A DNA stretch of 64,000 nucleotides from Bryobacter aggregatus MPL3 (GCF_000702445.1 NZ_JNIF01000003.1:3596001-3660000), one strand, 5' to 3'; positions 1-8,978 are shown, numbered from the stretch's first letter. Notes: generated from the letters alone by a model not told the origin. Program-made: numbers and translations.

Positions 1-1
1 G

Positions 2-373
2 ACGGTGGACCAGCGTTTGCACTATGTCAAACAGGAAGGCCAAGCCGTGTTCAAGTACGCCGTGCGCAAGATGGAAGAGGCTTCGCTCGCGGTGATTGAG
101 AAGGCGGGCTTGCAGCCCTCGGACATCAAGGTCTTGATTCCGCACCAAGCAAACATGCGGATCATCAAGGCAACGGCGGAGCGTCTGGGGCTGGGGGAAG
201 ATCGTGTGATCATCAACATCGACAAGTACGGCAATACGACGGCCGGGACGATCCCATTGGCAACCCGAGATGCTGTGGAGCAGGGCAAGTTACAGAAAGG
301 CGACTATGTGCTTTTTGTAACCGTCGGAGCCGGCTTTACGGTGGGTGCAAATATCTGGCGCTGGTCGATCTAG
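2..373 (+). CDS. fabH: 3-oxoacyl-ACP synthase III (FabH), C-terminal part
   Basis: The window opens inside this gene, so only the last 123 residues are seen. FabH condenses acetyl-CoA with malonyl-ACP to start type II fatty-acid synthesis in the cytoplasm. Two catalytic motifs are visible: the histidine in IPHQANMRI and the asparagine in [14 protein letters not shown]. With the upstream cysteine, which lies outside the window, these form the Cys-His-Asn triad. The C-terminus ends in the usual GAGFTVGA strand. The next gene starts 11 bases after the stop on the same strand, so the two may be co-transcribed although their pathways are unrelated. Confidence 0.93.
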   Translation, partial: TVDQRLHYVKQEGQAVFKYAVRKMEEASLAVIEKAGLQPSDIKVLIPHQANMRIIKATAERLGLGEDRVIINIDKYGNTTAGTIPLATRDAVEQGKLQKGDYVLFVTVGAGFTVGANIWRWSI

Positions 374-383
374 AATAGAATTG

Positions 384-1229
384 ATGACTTCACCAGGTCC
401 GCTCGAAAATCTTGATCAGTGGGACGATCATGTGCGTTCCCGTTACCAGGAGGGACGGAAGCAAGAAGACTTCCGTGTCTTCAACGAATCTTCACCGCAA
501 GGGGTGAAGGATTTCTACATGCTGAACCATCGTCACCAGACGCATGCGTTCGCAAAGGCCAAGCGCGCTCAGTATGAGAACCGCAACATGGGGGAGCGCG
601 GGTTGTGGGAGATGATGGACTTCCTCAACACGTTGGTTGATGATTCCGATCCCGATACCGACCTTTCGCAGACCGAGCACAACCTGCAGACGGCTGAGGC
701 GATTCGCGCCGACGGCCATCCGCGCTGGATGCAGTTGACGGGCCTGATCCATGATTGCGGCAAGGTGCTGTGCAGCTATGGCGAGCCGCAATGGGCTGTG
801 GTGGGCGATACGTTCCCGACCGGTTGTGCGTGGGATCCGTCGATTGTGTTTCACGAATACTTCGCATGGAACCCTGATGCTTCGATCCCGGCTTACCAGA
901 CCGTGAACGGAGTGTACGAGCCTGGGTGTGGTCTGGAGAAGGTCCACATGAGCTATGGGCACGATGAGTATCTGTACCATGTGCTGCGCGACTATCTGCC
1001 GGATGAAGCGTTGTATGCGATCCGCTATCACTCCTGCTATCCGATTCATCGTGCGGGCGCCTACGATCACCTCATGAACGACAAGGATCGTGCGATGTTC
1101 GAGTGGGTGAAGAAATTCAACCAGTACGATCTCTATTCGAAGGGCCACAATAAGCCGGATGAGAAGGCGCTGCGGCCTTACTACTCCGAACTGATTGCGG
1201 AATTCTTCCCGGATAAGATTCGCTGGTAG
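384..1229 (+). CDS. Inositol oxygenase (MIOX family)
   Basis: A 281-residue protein of the usual MIOX length. The family uses a di-iron centre to cleave myo-inositol with O2 to D-glucuronate. Iron ligands expected for the family are visible in order: TEHNLQTAE, the HD of LIHDCGKVL, the histidine of YGHDEY, the histidine of RYHSCYP and the aspartate of NQYDLYSK. The signature GEPQWAVVGDTFP is complete. I start at the ATG at 384, after the fabH stop; an in-frame upstream start would overlap fabH and adds residues the family lacks. No inositol transporter or glucuronate gene lies next to it. The family is best known from eukaryotes, and bacterial members are sporadic. Confidence 0.93.
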   Translation: MTSPGPLENLDQWDDHVRSRYQEGRKQEDFRVFNESSPQGVKDFYMLNHRHQTHAFAKAKRAQYENRNMGERGLWEMMDFLNTLVDDSDPDTDLSQTEHNLQTAEAIRADGHPRWMQLTGLIHDCGKVLCSYGEPQWAVVGDTFPTGCAWDPSIVFHEYFAWNPDASIPAYQTVNGVYEPGCGLEKVHMSYGHDEYLYHVLRDYLPDEALYAIRYHSCYPIHRAGAYDHLMNDKDRAMFEWVKKFNQYDLYSKGHNKPDEKALRPYYSELIAEFFPDKIRW

Positions 1230-1248
1230 GTTTCCTTTTGTATTTTGA

Positions 1249-1288
1249 GAATGGCCGGTCAAGGTAATTTGACCGGCCATTCTTTTTT
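1249..1288 (+). terminator. Rho-independent terminator after the inositol oxygenase gene
   Basis: A perfect 14-base-pair stem (1249-1262 with 1269-1282) has a 6-base loop and is followed by TTTTTT. It sits 20 bases after the inositol oxygenase stop and closes the rightward unit. The opposite strand has no clean T-run, so it is mainly a plus-strand terminator. Confidence 0.9.
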
Positions 1289-1338
1289 GTGCGACATCGT
1301 CTCAGCGCTTCGATCGTTGGAATCGTTCGCTCGGGGCT

Positions 1339-2202
1339 CTACCGCTTGGAATTTAGCGCTGCCAGTGCACGCTGACAGGTTTTGTTCTGCTGCGCGGCGC
1401 AGAGCTTGAAGTAGCGCTTGGCGTCACCAGGCTTGCCCTCTGCCATGTATTTTTGCCCCAGCCAAATTTGGGCCAGGACAACCCCTGCAGTTGAGGCCTC
1501 TTTGGCGTATTTTAAGGCCTTCGCGTCATCCTGCGGGACGCCGTCACCGCTTCGATGCAATAGGGAGAGTGCATAGATCGCAAGGGGTGAATTCTTTTCG
1601 GCGCGGCTGGCGAGGAGGAGAGCGCGGGTTGGATCTCGTGGGAGTAGTTTGCCCTCGATGAGTAGAAGTGCGAGAAATCCGTCAGCAGCGGGGTACATTC
1701 TCTCGCTCAACTCTTCGATCGTTTTGATCGACTCTGCGGTTTTCACCGGATCCCTCAACTTCAATTGGTCCAACGCGAGGTTGTAGTTGGTACGATCCTT
1801 CTCTGCAGTGCTGATTTTTTCGTCCTGGCTCGTAAGGGTGATCTGAAGGGCGAACTCACTTTTCACGGGTTTGCCGTCGATCGTGGCTGGTGAGAATTTC
1901 CAATGACGGACTGCACGGATGGCCGACTCATCGAGACCGAGACCGAGCGGGCTCACGACGCGGATCTCGCAGATCTTGCCGGTTTCACTCAGCGTCACCA
2001 AGAGCGCAAGCTTACTGGTGGTTAAGCCCGCCTGGCTGGCTTCGGATGTGAACTGCGGCATCACGGGCTGAGACAGGATTTTCGCCTCTTTGAAGGTGGC
2101 ACTCTTCGGCAGAGGCACGCTGTTGGCTGGGGAGGCGGGGCACGGCTGTGCCACCTCCCCAGACTGCTGCAGCATCAGAAGGAGCGGCAGCGCGAGTATC
2201 AT
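1339..2202 (-). CDS. TonB_C-like domain plus Sel1-repeat protein, probably exported
   Basis: This 287-residue protein joins a TonB C-terminal-like domain (about residues 45-125; GLGLDESAIRAVRHWKFSPA is the typical family segment) to helical Sel1/TPR-like repeats (about 185-280, with SLLHRSGDGVPQDDAKAL and WLGQKYMAEGKPGDAKRYF). The N-terminus MILALPLLLMLQ is a short hydrophobic segment that could act as a signal peptide. It lacks the proline-rich linker and clear anchor of real TonB, so an energy-transducing role is doubtful; a periplasmic binding role is more likely. Its ATG overlaps the stop of the upstream aminotransferase gene by four bases, indicating translational coupling. Confidence 0.75.
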   Translation of the reverse strand: MILALPLLLMLQQSGEVAQPCPASPANSVPLPKSATFKEAKILSQPVMPQFTSEASQAGLTTSKLALLVTLSETGKICEIRVVSPLGLGLDESAIRAVRHWKFSPATIDGKPVKSEFALQITLTSQDEKISTAEKDRTNYNLALDQLKLRDPVKTAESIKTIEELSERMYPAADGFLALLLIEGKLLPRDPTRALLLASRAEKNSPLAIYALSLLHRSGDGVPQDDAKALKYAKEASTAGVVLAQIWLGQKYMAEGKPGDAKRYFKLCAAQQNKTCQRALAALNSKR

Positions 2203-3368
2203 GCTGCGTAGGCAGCCTTGGCAGCAGGGAGGGCACTGGCCTTCGGTGTAAAGCCGGAGGCGCGGAGCGCTTCTTCGAACTTCTCCAGCAGGAAGAGCGT
2301 ATCCTTTTCGGTGGCGAGGACACCCATCAGACCAATGCGGAAGACCTTGCCAGCAAGCTCGCCAAAACCACCGGCGATTTCGATGCCGTAATTTTCCATG
2401 AGGTACTTGCGTACGTCCATGTCGGTGACCCCAGCAGGGACCTTCGGCGTCATGAGGTTCCAGAGCTGATGGCCGCGATGGACGTGCATTTCCATACCCA
2501 TGGCTTCGATGCCGGCAACGAAGGCGTTGCGGTTCTTGCGATGACGTTCAAAACGCTTTTCGAGACCTTCGTCGGCGATGTTCGCCAGGCCTTCGTGGAG
2601 GGCGTAGAACATCGTGATCGGCGCGGTGTGGTGGTAGCGCTTGGCGCCGCCAAAGTATTCGCTCAACAGCTTGAGGTCGAAGTACCAGGTCGGGATGAGG
2701 CTCTTTCGTTCCTTGGTGAGCCAGTTGAGGGCGCGGGGGCTGACGGTGAGCGGGGAGAGTCCCGGAGGGCAACCCATGCCCTTCTGCGAGCAACTGAAGG
2801 CAATGTCGATGCCGGTTTGGTCGAGGTTGATGGGCATCGAGCCGAGCGCGGTGACACAGTCGGCAATGACCAAGGCGCCAACTTCGTGCGCGGCTTCACA
2901 AAGGGCCGTGCCATCGGTCCAGCAACCGGTGGAGGTTTCAGCAGCAACGTAGGCAACTGTGTTGGGTTTCTCGCGGAGGATGGCTTCGCGTTGTTCCTCC
3001 GGGGTCCAGGTTTCACCCCAGGGTTTTTCGATGCGGATGACTTCGGCGCGCTGGCGCTTGCCCATTTCGGTCAAACGGTCGCAGAAAAAGCCGTTGGCGA
3101 AGACGAGAAACTTGGAACCGGGTTCGACAAAGTTTGCGACTGCCGTTTCCATCCCACCCGAACCGGTAGCGGACATTGCCACCGTGAATTCATTTGCAGT
3201 CCCAAAGCATGTGTTGAGGCCGGTCTTGACTGCCTGGGTGATCTCGAAGAAGAACGGGTCCAGGTGGCCGACAATGGACTTTGACATGGCGTCATAGACG
3301 CGCGGCTCGACCATGGACGGTCCAGGTCCATAGAGGAGACGCTTGGGTGGATTTAGAGTGGAAAGCAT
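2199..3368 (-). CDS. Class V PLP-dependent aminotransferase (alanine/serine-glyoxylate type)
   Basis: A 389-residue enzyme of the AGXT-like branch of fold-type I aminotransferases. The N-terminal LYGPGPSMVEPRV and HLDPFF motifs, the cofactor-binding region SATGSGGMETAV, the DCVTALGSMP aspartate segment and the PLP lysine in SCSQKGMGCPPGL are all present. The family moves an amino group from alanine or serine to glyoxylate; the exact donor cannot be read from sequence. It overlaps the downstream TonB_C-Sel1 gene by four bases. Its start lies only four bases from the likely start of hrpB on the other strand, so each promoter must reach into the other gene. Confidence 0.9.
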   Translation of the reverse strand: MLSTLNPPKRLLYGPGPSMVEPRVYDAMSKSIVGHLDPFFFEITQAVKTGLNTCFGTANEFTVAMSATGSGGMETAVANFVEPGSKFLVFANGFFCDRLTEMGKRQRAEVIRIEKPWGETWTPEEQREAILREKPNTVAYVAAETSTGCWTDGTALCEAAHEVGALVIADCVTALGSMPINLDQTGIDIAFSCSQKGMGCPPGLSPLTVSPRALNWLTKERKSLIPTWYFDLKLLSEYFGGAKRYHHTAPITMFYALHEGLANIADEGLEKRFERHRKNRNAFVAGIEAMGMEMHVHRGHQLWNLMTPKVPAGVTDMDVRKYLMENYGIEIAGGFGELAGKVFRIGLMGVLATEKDTLFLLEKFEEALRASGFTPKASALPAAKAAYAA

Positions 3369-3372
3369 AACC

Positions 3373-5589
3373 TTGATTCTACCGATTGACCAGATCCTCC
3401 CTCAAATCCCGTCTTCCGGAAACCTCGTAATCGAGGCTGCGCCGGGTGCGGGGAAGACAACCCGAGTGCCGGCGGCGCTGTCCGGCAATGTTCTTGTCCT
3501 GGAGCCGCGGCGGCTGGCGGCGCGGCTGGCGGCGCGGCGTGTGGCCTCTGAACGGGGCGAACGCATTGGCGAAAGCGTCGGCTACCAGGTTCGTTTCGAA
3601 GATGTGAGCTCGCCTCGGACGCGCTTGCGCTATCTGACGGAAGGAGTTCTCAACCGGCGGCTTGCCTCCGATCCGATGCTGCGGGGCGTTGATGCCGTGG
3701 TTCTCGATGAGTTTCATGAGCGGCACCTCGAGGGGGATCTGGCGCTTGCGTTGCTGCTCGAGTTGCAACGCCGCTATCGGCCGGAATTGCGCATTGTCGT
3801 GATGTCGGCCACTCTGGATGCGGCTCCGATTGCGGCCCATCTTGGGAATTGCCCGATTTTGCGCAGCGAAGGGCGCTTGTTTCCACTCGAAGTGGTTTAT
3901 ACCCCCGAGAGTGCCCAGCCACTCGAGGAGCGCGTGGCGGCGGCACTGGCGAAGGCAAAGGGGGATGCGCTGATCTTTCTTCCGGGCGCCGCAGAGATCC
4001 GGCGGGCGATCGAGGCTTGCCGCCGTCTGGATCGCCTGCTGCTGCCCCTGTATGGAGATTTGAGCCAGGAGGAGCAGGATCTGGCGCTGGAGAAGAGTTC
4101 CCGGCCGAAAGCGATCTTTGCCACGAATATCGCCGAGAGCTCAATCACCATCGAGGGCATTTCCACCGTGATCGATAGTGGGCTGGCTCGTGTGGCTTCC
4201 GATTCGAGGAACACCGGGTTGCCGCAGTTGAGCTTGCAGAAAATCTCACGGGCTTCGGCGATTCAGCGGGCGGGACGTGCGGCGCGTACGGGGCCAGGAC
4301 TCTGCATCCGTCTTTATTCGGAGCATGATTTTGTGAATCGTGCGGAGCGGGCGACTCCTGAGATCGAGAGCCGGGAACTGAGTGGTTTATTGCTGCAGTT
4401 GCGTGCAATGGGGCATTCCGATGCCTCGCTATTGCCCTGGATGACGCCGCCTCGTCCGGATGACCTGCGGCGTGCGGAATCGCTTCTGGACGAATTGGGG
4501 GCGCGGGGCAAAATGGCCGAGCGGATGGCTGCGATGCCAGTGCATCCACGGCTGGCCCGGATGCTGATTGAGTCAAGCGAGCGAAGTGCGGCAACGCCAG
4601 CGGCGCGCGTTGCTGCCCTGCTTTCGAGTGGGGAGAGGATGCAGAACGCAGATCTGATCCATAATGCGGAGCGACCCTTGAGCTCGAATGCGGAACGAAT
4701 CGCGAAACAGTTGGAGCGGCAAGTGGGGCGCTCGCAGGGCCGGGATTGGGAACGGGCGCTTGCGGAGTCAATCTTGTCGGCCTATCCGGACCGCGTGGCG
4801 AAGCGGCGCCGCGAGGATGAGTATGAAGTGGCCGGTGGCGTGAGGCTGCGCTTGCAATCGCCGAAGCCGCCGGAGTGGATTGTGGCTGTCGATACCGATC
4901 AGAAATTTGTACGAGCGGCTTGTCCGATTGAGCCGGATTGGTTGCTCGAATTGTTTCCGGATTCGGTGACGGCGGTGGATCGCTATGTCTGGAATCGCGC
5001 GAGTGAGCGTGTGGAGCAGCATAGCGCGATCGAGTTTCATGGACTGGCGCTTGAGGCGAGTGTGGAGCCGCGGCCGATGTCGGAAGAGGCTTCCGAGGTT
5101 TTACGCGAAAAGGTAAGAGAGGCGGGTTGGAGGCGCTTTGTCGATGTGCCGGAGATGGAGGCGCTGCTGGCGCGAGCTGCTTTTGGGGGGATTCCTTTTG
5201 GGGAGCAGGAGGTGCTGGAACAGTTGCTCGCGCTTTGCGAGGGCTATAACGGCTTCGATCAGATTCGAGCCGCGGCTGCGTATCAGGTCTGGGTGGAGCC
5301 TGCGGTGCTGGATCGCGCGGCTCCGGCTCGGATTCAGTTGCCGGGGGGACGGAGTGTCCGTGTGAACTATGTGCCGAATCAGACACCGTGGATCGAGAGC
5401 CGGTTGCAGGACTTTTGGGGAATGACCGAGACGCCGAAGGTCGGCGGCGTCCCGGTTCTTGTTCACTTACTTGCTCCTAACAAACGTGCTGTGCAGATGA
5501 CGCAGGATCTGGGGAGCTTCTGGACGAAGCTGTATCCGGAATTGCGCCAGCAACTAAGCCGACGCTACCCGAAGCATAGCTGGCCGTAA
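3373..5589 (+). CDS. hrpB: ATP-dependent helicase HrpB
   Basis: A DEAH-family RNA helicase of about 738 residues (family members are near 800). Visible motifs are Walker A in EAAPGAGKTTRVP, DEFHERHLEGD as motif II, VMSATLD as motif III, IFATNIAESSITIEG as motif V and QRAGRAARTGPG as motif VI. The HrpB-specific C-terminal region follows. I place the start at TTG 3373, giving the usual LPIDQILP opening. GTG 3358 and TTG 3343 are in-frame alternatives that would overlap the divergent aminotransferase gene. The 3' end overlaps the convergent PEP-CTERM gene by 36 bases. The cellular role of HrpB is not well defined in the family. Confidence 0.93.
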   Translation: MILPIDQILPQIPSSGNLVIEAAPGAGKTTRVPAALSGNVLVLEPRRLAARLAARRVASERGERIGESVGYQVRFEDVSSPRTRLRYLTEGVLNRRLASDPMLRGVDAVVLDEFHERHLEGDLALALLLELQRRYRPELRIVVMSATLDAAPIAAHLGNCPILRSEGRLFPLEVVYTPESAQPLEERVAAALAKAKGDALIFLPGAAEIRRAIEACRRLDRLLLPLYGDLSQEEQDLALEKSSRPKAIFATNIAESSITIEGISTVIDSGLARVASDSRNTGLPQLSLQKISRASAIQRAGRAARTGPGLCIRLYSEHDFVNRAERATPEIESRELSGLLLQLRAMGHSDASLLPWMTPPRPDDLRRAESLLDELGARGKMAERMAAMPVHPRLARMLIESSERSAATPAARVAALLSSGERMQNADLIHNAERPLSSNAERIAKQLERQVGRSQGRDWERALAESILSAYPDRVAKRRREDEYEVAGGVRLRLQSPKPPEWIVAVDTDQKFVRAACPIEPDWLLELFPDSVTAVDRYVWNRASERVEQHSAIEFHGLALEASVEPRPMSEEASEVLREKVREAGWRRFVDVPEMEALLARAAFGGIPFGEQEVLEQLLALCEGYNGFDQIRAAAAYQVWVEPAVLDRAAPARIQLPGGRSVRVNYVPNQTPWIESRLQDFWGMTETPKVGGVPVLVHLLAPNKRAVQMTQDLGSFWTKLYPELRQQLSRRYPKHSWP

Positions 5590-6120
5590 CGCGAAGAAGA
5601 TCAGTCCCGCGCCGATGAGCAGGTAAGTGCCAGGCTCAGGAATGCTGCTGACGTCGTTGACGGTGACCAGTTGGCTGGTGCTCGAATAGGCGGTTGGGGT
5701 GTCGAGACCGGCATAGAGGAAGCCGTGATCGAGATTGCTTTCGTTCATGGAGAGGAAGATCGTGGTGGCTCCGGCACTCTCCGCACGGAAAGTGAGTGTA
5801 GCCAGCAAAACTGAGTTCTGTCCGGTGTTCGTCACTTCACCGGGCAGCAGTGTGCCAGCGATGAGGTTTGCATTGAGGTACTCAAAGAAGGGCGCTGCGA
5901 CTATGATGCTTTGCAGGCTGAGCCCCAGGTTGGAAAAAGTCTGGTCGAAGCCGAAGGCGAGCAGCGATTCGTCCAATGGGGCGTCCTCAAAAGGATCTTC
6001 GACGGTGACGGTTGCGGTGAAGGTCTGGCCGACCGTAAAGGCAGAGGCCGGAAGCTGCAGGTTGAGAGTGGCAGCCGGTAAGGCGGCTGCGATCGCGAGA
6101 ATCGCAATGAGTGCTTTCAT
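5554..6120 (-). CDS. Cohesin-like PEP-CTERM surface protein
   Basis: A 188-residue secreted protein. Residues 1-17 form a signal peptide. Residues 18-150 read as a beta-rich cohesin-like domain: FTVGQTFTATVTVED, then LLAFGFDQTF and VLLATLTFRAESAGATTI, the spacing seen in cohesins. The C-terminus carries a PEP-CTERM sorting signal: IPEPGTYLLIGAGLIFFAL followed by a basic R. It lies 14 bases downstream of a secreted nuclease gene that ends in a dockerin-like module, so the two are probably co-transcribed and may bind each other; that is inference. No exosortase gene is in the window. Its 3' end overlaps hrpB, so the last residues share DNA with the helicase. Confidence 0.8.
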   Translation of the reverse strand: MKALIAILAIAAALPAATLNLQLPASAFTVGQTFTATVTVEDPFEDAPLDESLLAFGFDQTFSNLGLSLQSIIVAAPFFEYLNANLIAGTLLPGEVTNTGQNSVLLATLTFRAESAGATTIFLSMNESNLDHGFLYAGLDTPTAYSSTSQLVTVNDVSSIPEPGTYLLIGAGLIFFALRPAMLRVASA

Positions 6121-6134
6121 GATGTGTTTCCTTG

Positions 6135-8978
6135 TTAGCGGATGAAGGCGGAGTAGTAACTACTCCAGAGTTTGTAATCCGTGAGGGTGATGACTCCATC
6201 CCCATCGATATCCATGCGCCGGTCGACGCCCTCTTCGCCGGGATGCTTGCCGAGTTTGCTGCGAAGAAGATTGCCGTCGGCGGCATCGACCATGCCGTCG
6301 TCGTTGAGGTCGCCCGGGAGCGGGTTGAAGCCCATGAGGACCGGATCGTGGTCAGAGGCCCGGTAAGGACCAGCGTTGTAATAAGCGGGGTTTGTGGTGT
6401 TGTATTCGAAAACCGGGGGCTCGTCGGAGTTGATGTGCCATTCGGTGACCCCACTGACCAGTGAGAAGAAAACGGGGTTTGAGATGGCGTGGTCGAGCGA
6501 GCCGGACTGTGCACTGAAGTTGTAGGAATAGCTATTGAGGCCAAGAATATTGGTGGCGAGATTCTTGTAACCGGCAGCTTCGAGGATCCGGATAGGATCT
6601 TCCTTCGCGTAAGCATTGAAGTCGCCGAGCAGTACAAACTTACGGGTGGCTACTGGCGTGGGGTCCGCGGTGGGATTGGCGTTGATCCAGGAGAGCACGT
6701 CATTCGCTTGTGCGACGCGCGATGCGTTGGAAGGGCTTTGTCCGTCGTTCTGATCGGCATCGCCCGGCAGCGAACCGGCTGAAGCTTTTGACTTCCAGTG
6801 GTTGACGTAGACGGTGAACTGCTGCAGTTCCGGTTTTACCGCGCCAACAGGGACGAAACGCTGGGCGAGCGTGGGACGGGAGGACACTCCTGCAGGGGGG
6901 AGTCGAGAGGCAAAGGTTCCGACAGGGGCCAGCTTCAGAGGCTGATAGAGGATGCCGTTGGTGATGAGATCGGTGCCCAGCGGACCGGTGGACACAAAGG
7001 CATAGGTGCCGGGACCGGCGACGGCATTGATCGCATTCACCAGATCGGTGATGGCAACGTCGCCGTTGTTCTGCAGTTCTGTGAGGCCGATCACATCCGG
7101 GTTGAGCGCAACGATGGCAGCAACGATCTTTGCCTTCTGCTTTTGGAACTCCGTTGCGTTTGCAGCGCCACGGTTGCTGCCGCCGAAGCTGGTGAAGTAA
7201 TTGAGAACGTTCCAGCCCACCACTCGGAAGCGGCCGCCAACGGCGTCTGGAGCGGTGGTCCGGGGATTGGAAGCGGCCTGGATTGTGAGGGCTGAGGGAT
7301 TGAGCGCGAAGACGCGGTACTCGCTAAAGGAGTAGTCGACAACGGCTTCCCAGCCGGATGCTACGGTGTATCCGGCACGAAGAGTGTTGCTGGTGGCGTT
7401 CAGCCCTCCAATGGGATAGAGCGTGGGGGAGGGATCGGAAACGTTGGAGGCGTCATCGAGCAAAATGGAGCTTCGATTGTTCAGGTTCTGTTGGGTGGTG
7501 GCAGCAACACCGGGAAGGACGATCTGAGTGGGCTGATAGCTGCGGCCCAGTCCCAGCGTGAACTGTCCAAAGTGGGCGAGATCGTTGGTGCCGTTGACGG
7601 TAAGGGTCTGGGGGAAACGGACCTTCATTCCTTCATACTTTTCCCAATCCGCGACGGCGCTGAGGGGGAAGTTGATGTCGACGGCATTGACGGAACCAGC
7701 GGCGGGGCAAACCTGGATCGAAGAGATGTTGCCGATCTGTGTGCGATTGAAGGACTCGGCCACTGTACCGGCGACCCGGACTCTGGAGCCCACAGGGGCG
7801 GGAACGCCAAAGCTGTTATCGAAAATGAAGACGCCGTTCGAAGTATTGGGGTCGTTGTCGGCCTCCAGGGGAGAATCGGATTCTTGCAGGAAGAAGCCTT
7901 TGAGGTCGCTTGCCTGGAAGTTGGCCGTGACGATTCCTTCCACTTCGACGGTGGAGCCAACGATAGGGCTGGCGTTGCCTGGACCTTGGACCGTTCCGAT
8001 ATTCGTCTTGCCCGCGCCACAGGTGAGTACGGGCGGCGGAGGTTTCACGGCGAGGGCGATGGTGAAGTTGCCGGTGCGGGACTGGTCATCGCTCACGGTG
8101 CAAGGGAGATTGTAAGTTTTTGAGACGGTGTTGGCAGGCACGGTGTAGCTGCCGGGAAGACTGAAGCTGGTGCTGCCACCGATTTCGCTCAGGTTGCAGC
8201 TTGCGCTGAGGCCGGTGGAAGTGGGGTTGGCTCCAGGTGACAGGGTTGCTGCCAAGGCGACGGAGAAGCCGACCGGGACGGGATTCGGAGTGGCCGAACT
8301 GATGGCGCCCGGGTTGGTGGGCGCGCCGCAGACATTCAACGCCGTGGCGCTATTGCGGGGAGCCGCGTTGATGGCCGTAAAGTCTGTACTGTTGTTGTCC
8401 GTATCGGTGCAGCCGCCAAGTGCCCGCACTGCTGCCGTTGCATTGTTCAGTCCGGGTGCCGGAGAGGTTTCCGAGCAGCTTGCCGTGCTGCCAAAGCCAA
8501 CCAGATCAACCAGATTGGAGCCGGAGGGGCAGACGCTACCGGAGAGTGCGGTGGTCTGTTTGACGAGGGCCACGCGACCGGCGGTGGCAGACATCGGGAT
8601 GTTGCCGGTGGCGTCGGGAGTGGGGAGGTTGGTGGTGCCACCTGTGCCCTGCGCCTCCTGGACCAGATAGTATTGGCCCGGTTGCAGCAGGACGTTGGTG
8701 AGTTCGGTGACTTGCCAGGCCGAAGTGCCTGCCGCGGAGTTGTACTGGACCGACCATCCATTCAGGCTGACTGCGACCGCTCCGCGGTTGAATAGTTCGA
8801 TGAAGTCGTTCTTGTAGGTTGCCGCAGGAGTGCCAGTGTTGCCGCCCCCTCCGTAGACCTGACTGATGACAATGTTTGCTGAGCCTTGGGCGTAAAGCAT
8901 TCCGAGGGGCAGGAGCGCGAGCGAGACGAACTGAGAGAGTCGCGTTAGCATACTTACTCTGTTGAACCAAGAGTTCAT
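6135..8978 (-). CDS. Secreted ExeM/NucH-type nuclease with C-terminal dockerin-like repeats
   Basis: A 947-residue extracellular protein. After a signal peptide (ending near LGMLYAQG) come a lamin-tail domain (about 35-145; NDFIELFNRG, LNGWSVQY), an OB-fold region (about 325-440; STVEVEGIVTANF) and an endonuclease/exonuclease/phosphatase domain (about 580-880) with VGWNVLNYF, LNPDVIGLTELQN, LLGDFNAY and SDHDPVLMGF. These are the catalytic and metal motifs of the family, which degrades DNA or RNA outside the cell. The last 60 residues hold two calcium-loop repeats, DLNDDGMVDAADGN and DIDGDGVITLTDY, a dockerin type I arrangement. An internal ATG at 8954 is an alternative start and would give a more compact signal peptide. 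Confidence 0.87.
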   Translation of the reverse strand: MNSWFNRVSMLTRLSQFVSLALLPLGMLYAQGSANIVISQVYGGGGNTGTPAATYKNDFIELFNRGAVAVSLNGWSVQYNSAAGTSAWQVTELTNVLLQPGQYYLVQEAQGTGGTTNLPTPDATGNIPMSATAGRVALVKQTTALSGSVCPSGSNLVDLVGFGSTASCSETSPAPGLNNATAAVRALGGCTDTDNNSTDFTAINAAPRNSATALNVCGAPTNPGAISSATPNPVPVGFSVALAATLSPGANPTSTGLSASCNLSEIGGSTSFSLPGSYTVPANTVSKTYNLPCTVSDDQSRTGNFTIALAVKPPPPVLTCGAGKTNIGTVQGPGNASPIVGSTVEVEGIVTANFQASDLKGFFLQESDSPLEADNDPNTSNGVFIFDNSFGVPAPVGSRVRVAGTVAESFNRTQIGNISSIQVCPAAGSVNAVDINFPLSAVADWEKYEGMKVRFPQTLTVNGTNDLAHFGQFTLGLGRSYQPTQIVLPGVAATTQQNLNNRSSILLDDASNVSDPSPTLYPIGGLNATSNTLRAGYTVASGWEAVVDYSFSEYRVFALNPSALTIQAASNPRTTAPDAVGGRFRVVGWNVLNYFTSFGGSNRGAANATEFQKQKAKIVAAIVALNPDVIGLTELQNNGDVAITDLVNAINAVAGPGTYAFVSTGPLGTDLITNGILYQPLKLAPVGTFASRLPPAGVSSRPTLAQRFVPVGAVKPELQQFTVYVNHWKSKASAGSLPGDADQNDGQSPSNASRVAQANDVLSWINANPTADPTPVATRKFVLLGDFNAYAKEDPIRILEAAGYKNLATNILGLNSYSYNFSAQSGSLDHAISNPVFFSLVSGVTEWHINSDEPPVFEYNTTNPAYYNAGPYRASDHDPVLMGFNPLPGDLNDDGMVDAADGNLLRSKLGKHPGEEGVDRRMDIDGDGVITLTDYKLWSSYYSAFIR

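Noticed and set aside
492-1280. 262-codon open frame on the minus strand
   Set aside because: It is opposite the inositol oxygenase and runs into that gene's terminator.
1339-2202. Calling this a true TonB protein
   Set aside because: It has no proline-rich linker and no clear anchor, and Sel1 repeats follow the domain.
2148-3284. 378-codon open frame on the plus strand
   Set aside because: It is opposite the class V aminotransferase, whose PLP-binding motifs are intact.
4145-5386. 413-codon open frame on the minus strand within hrpB
   Set aside because: A Pro/Ser/Ala/Arg-rich sequence without motifs, opposite a well-supported helicase.
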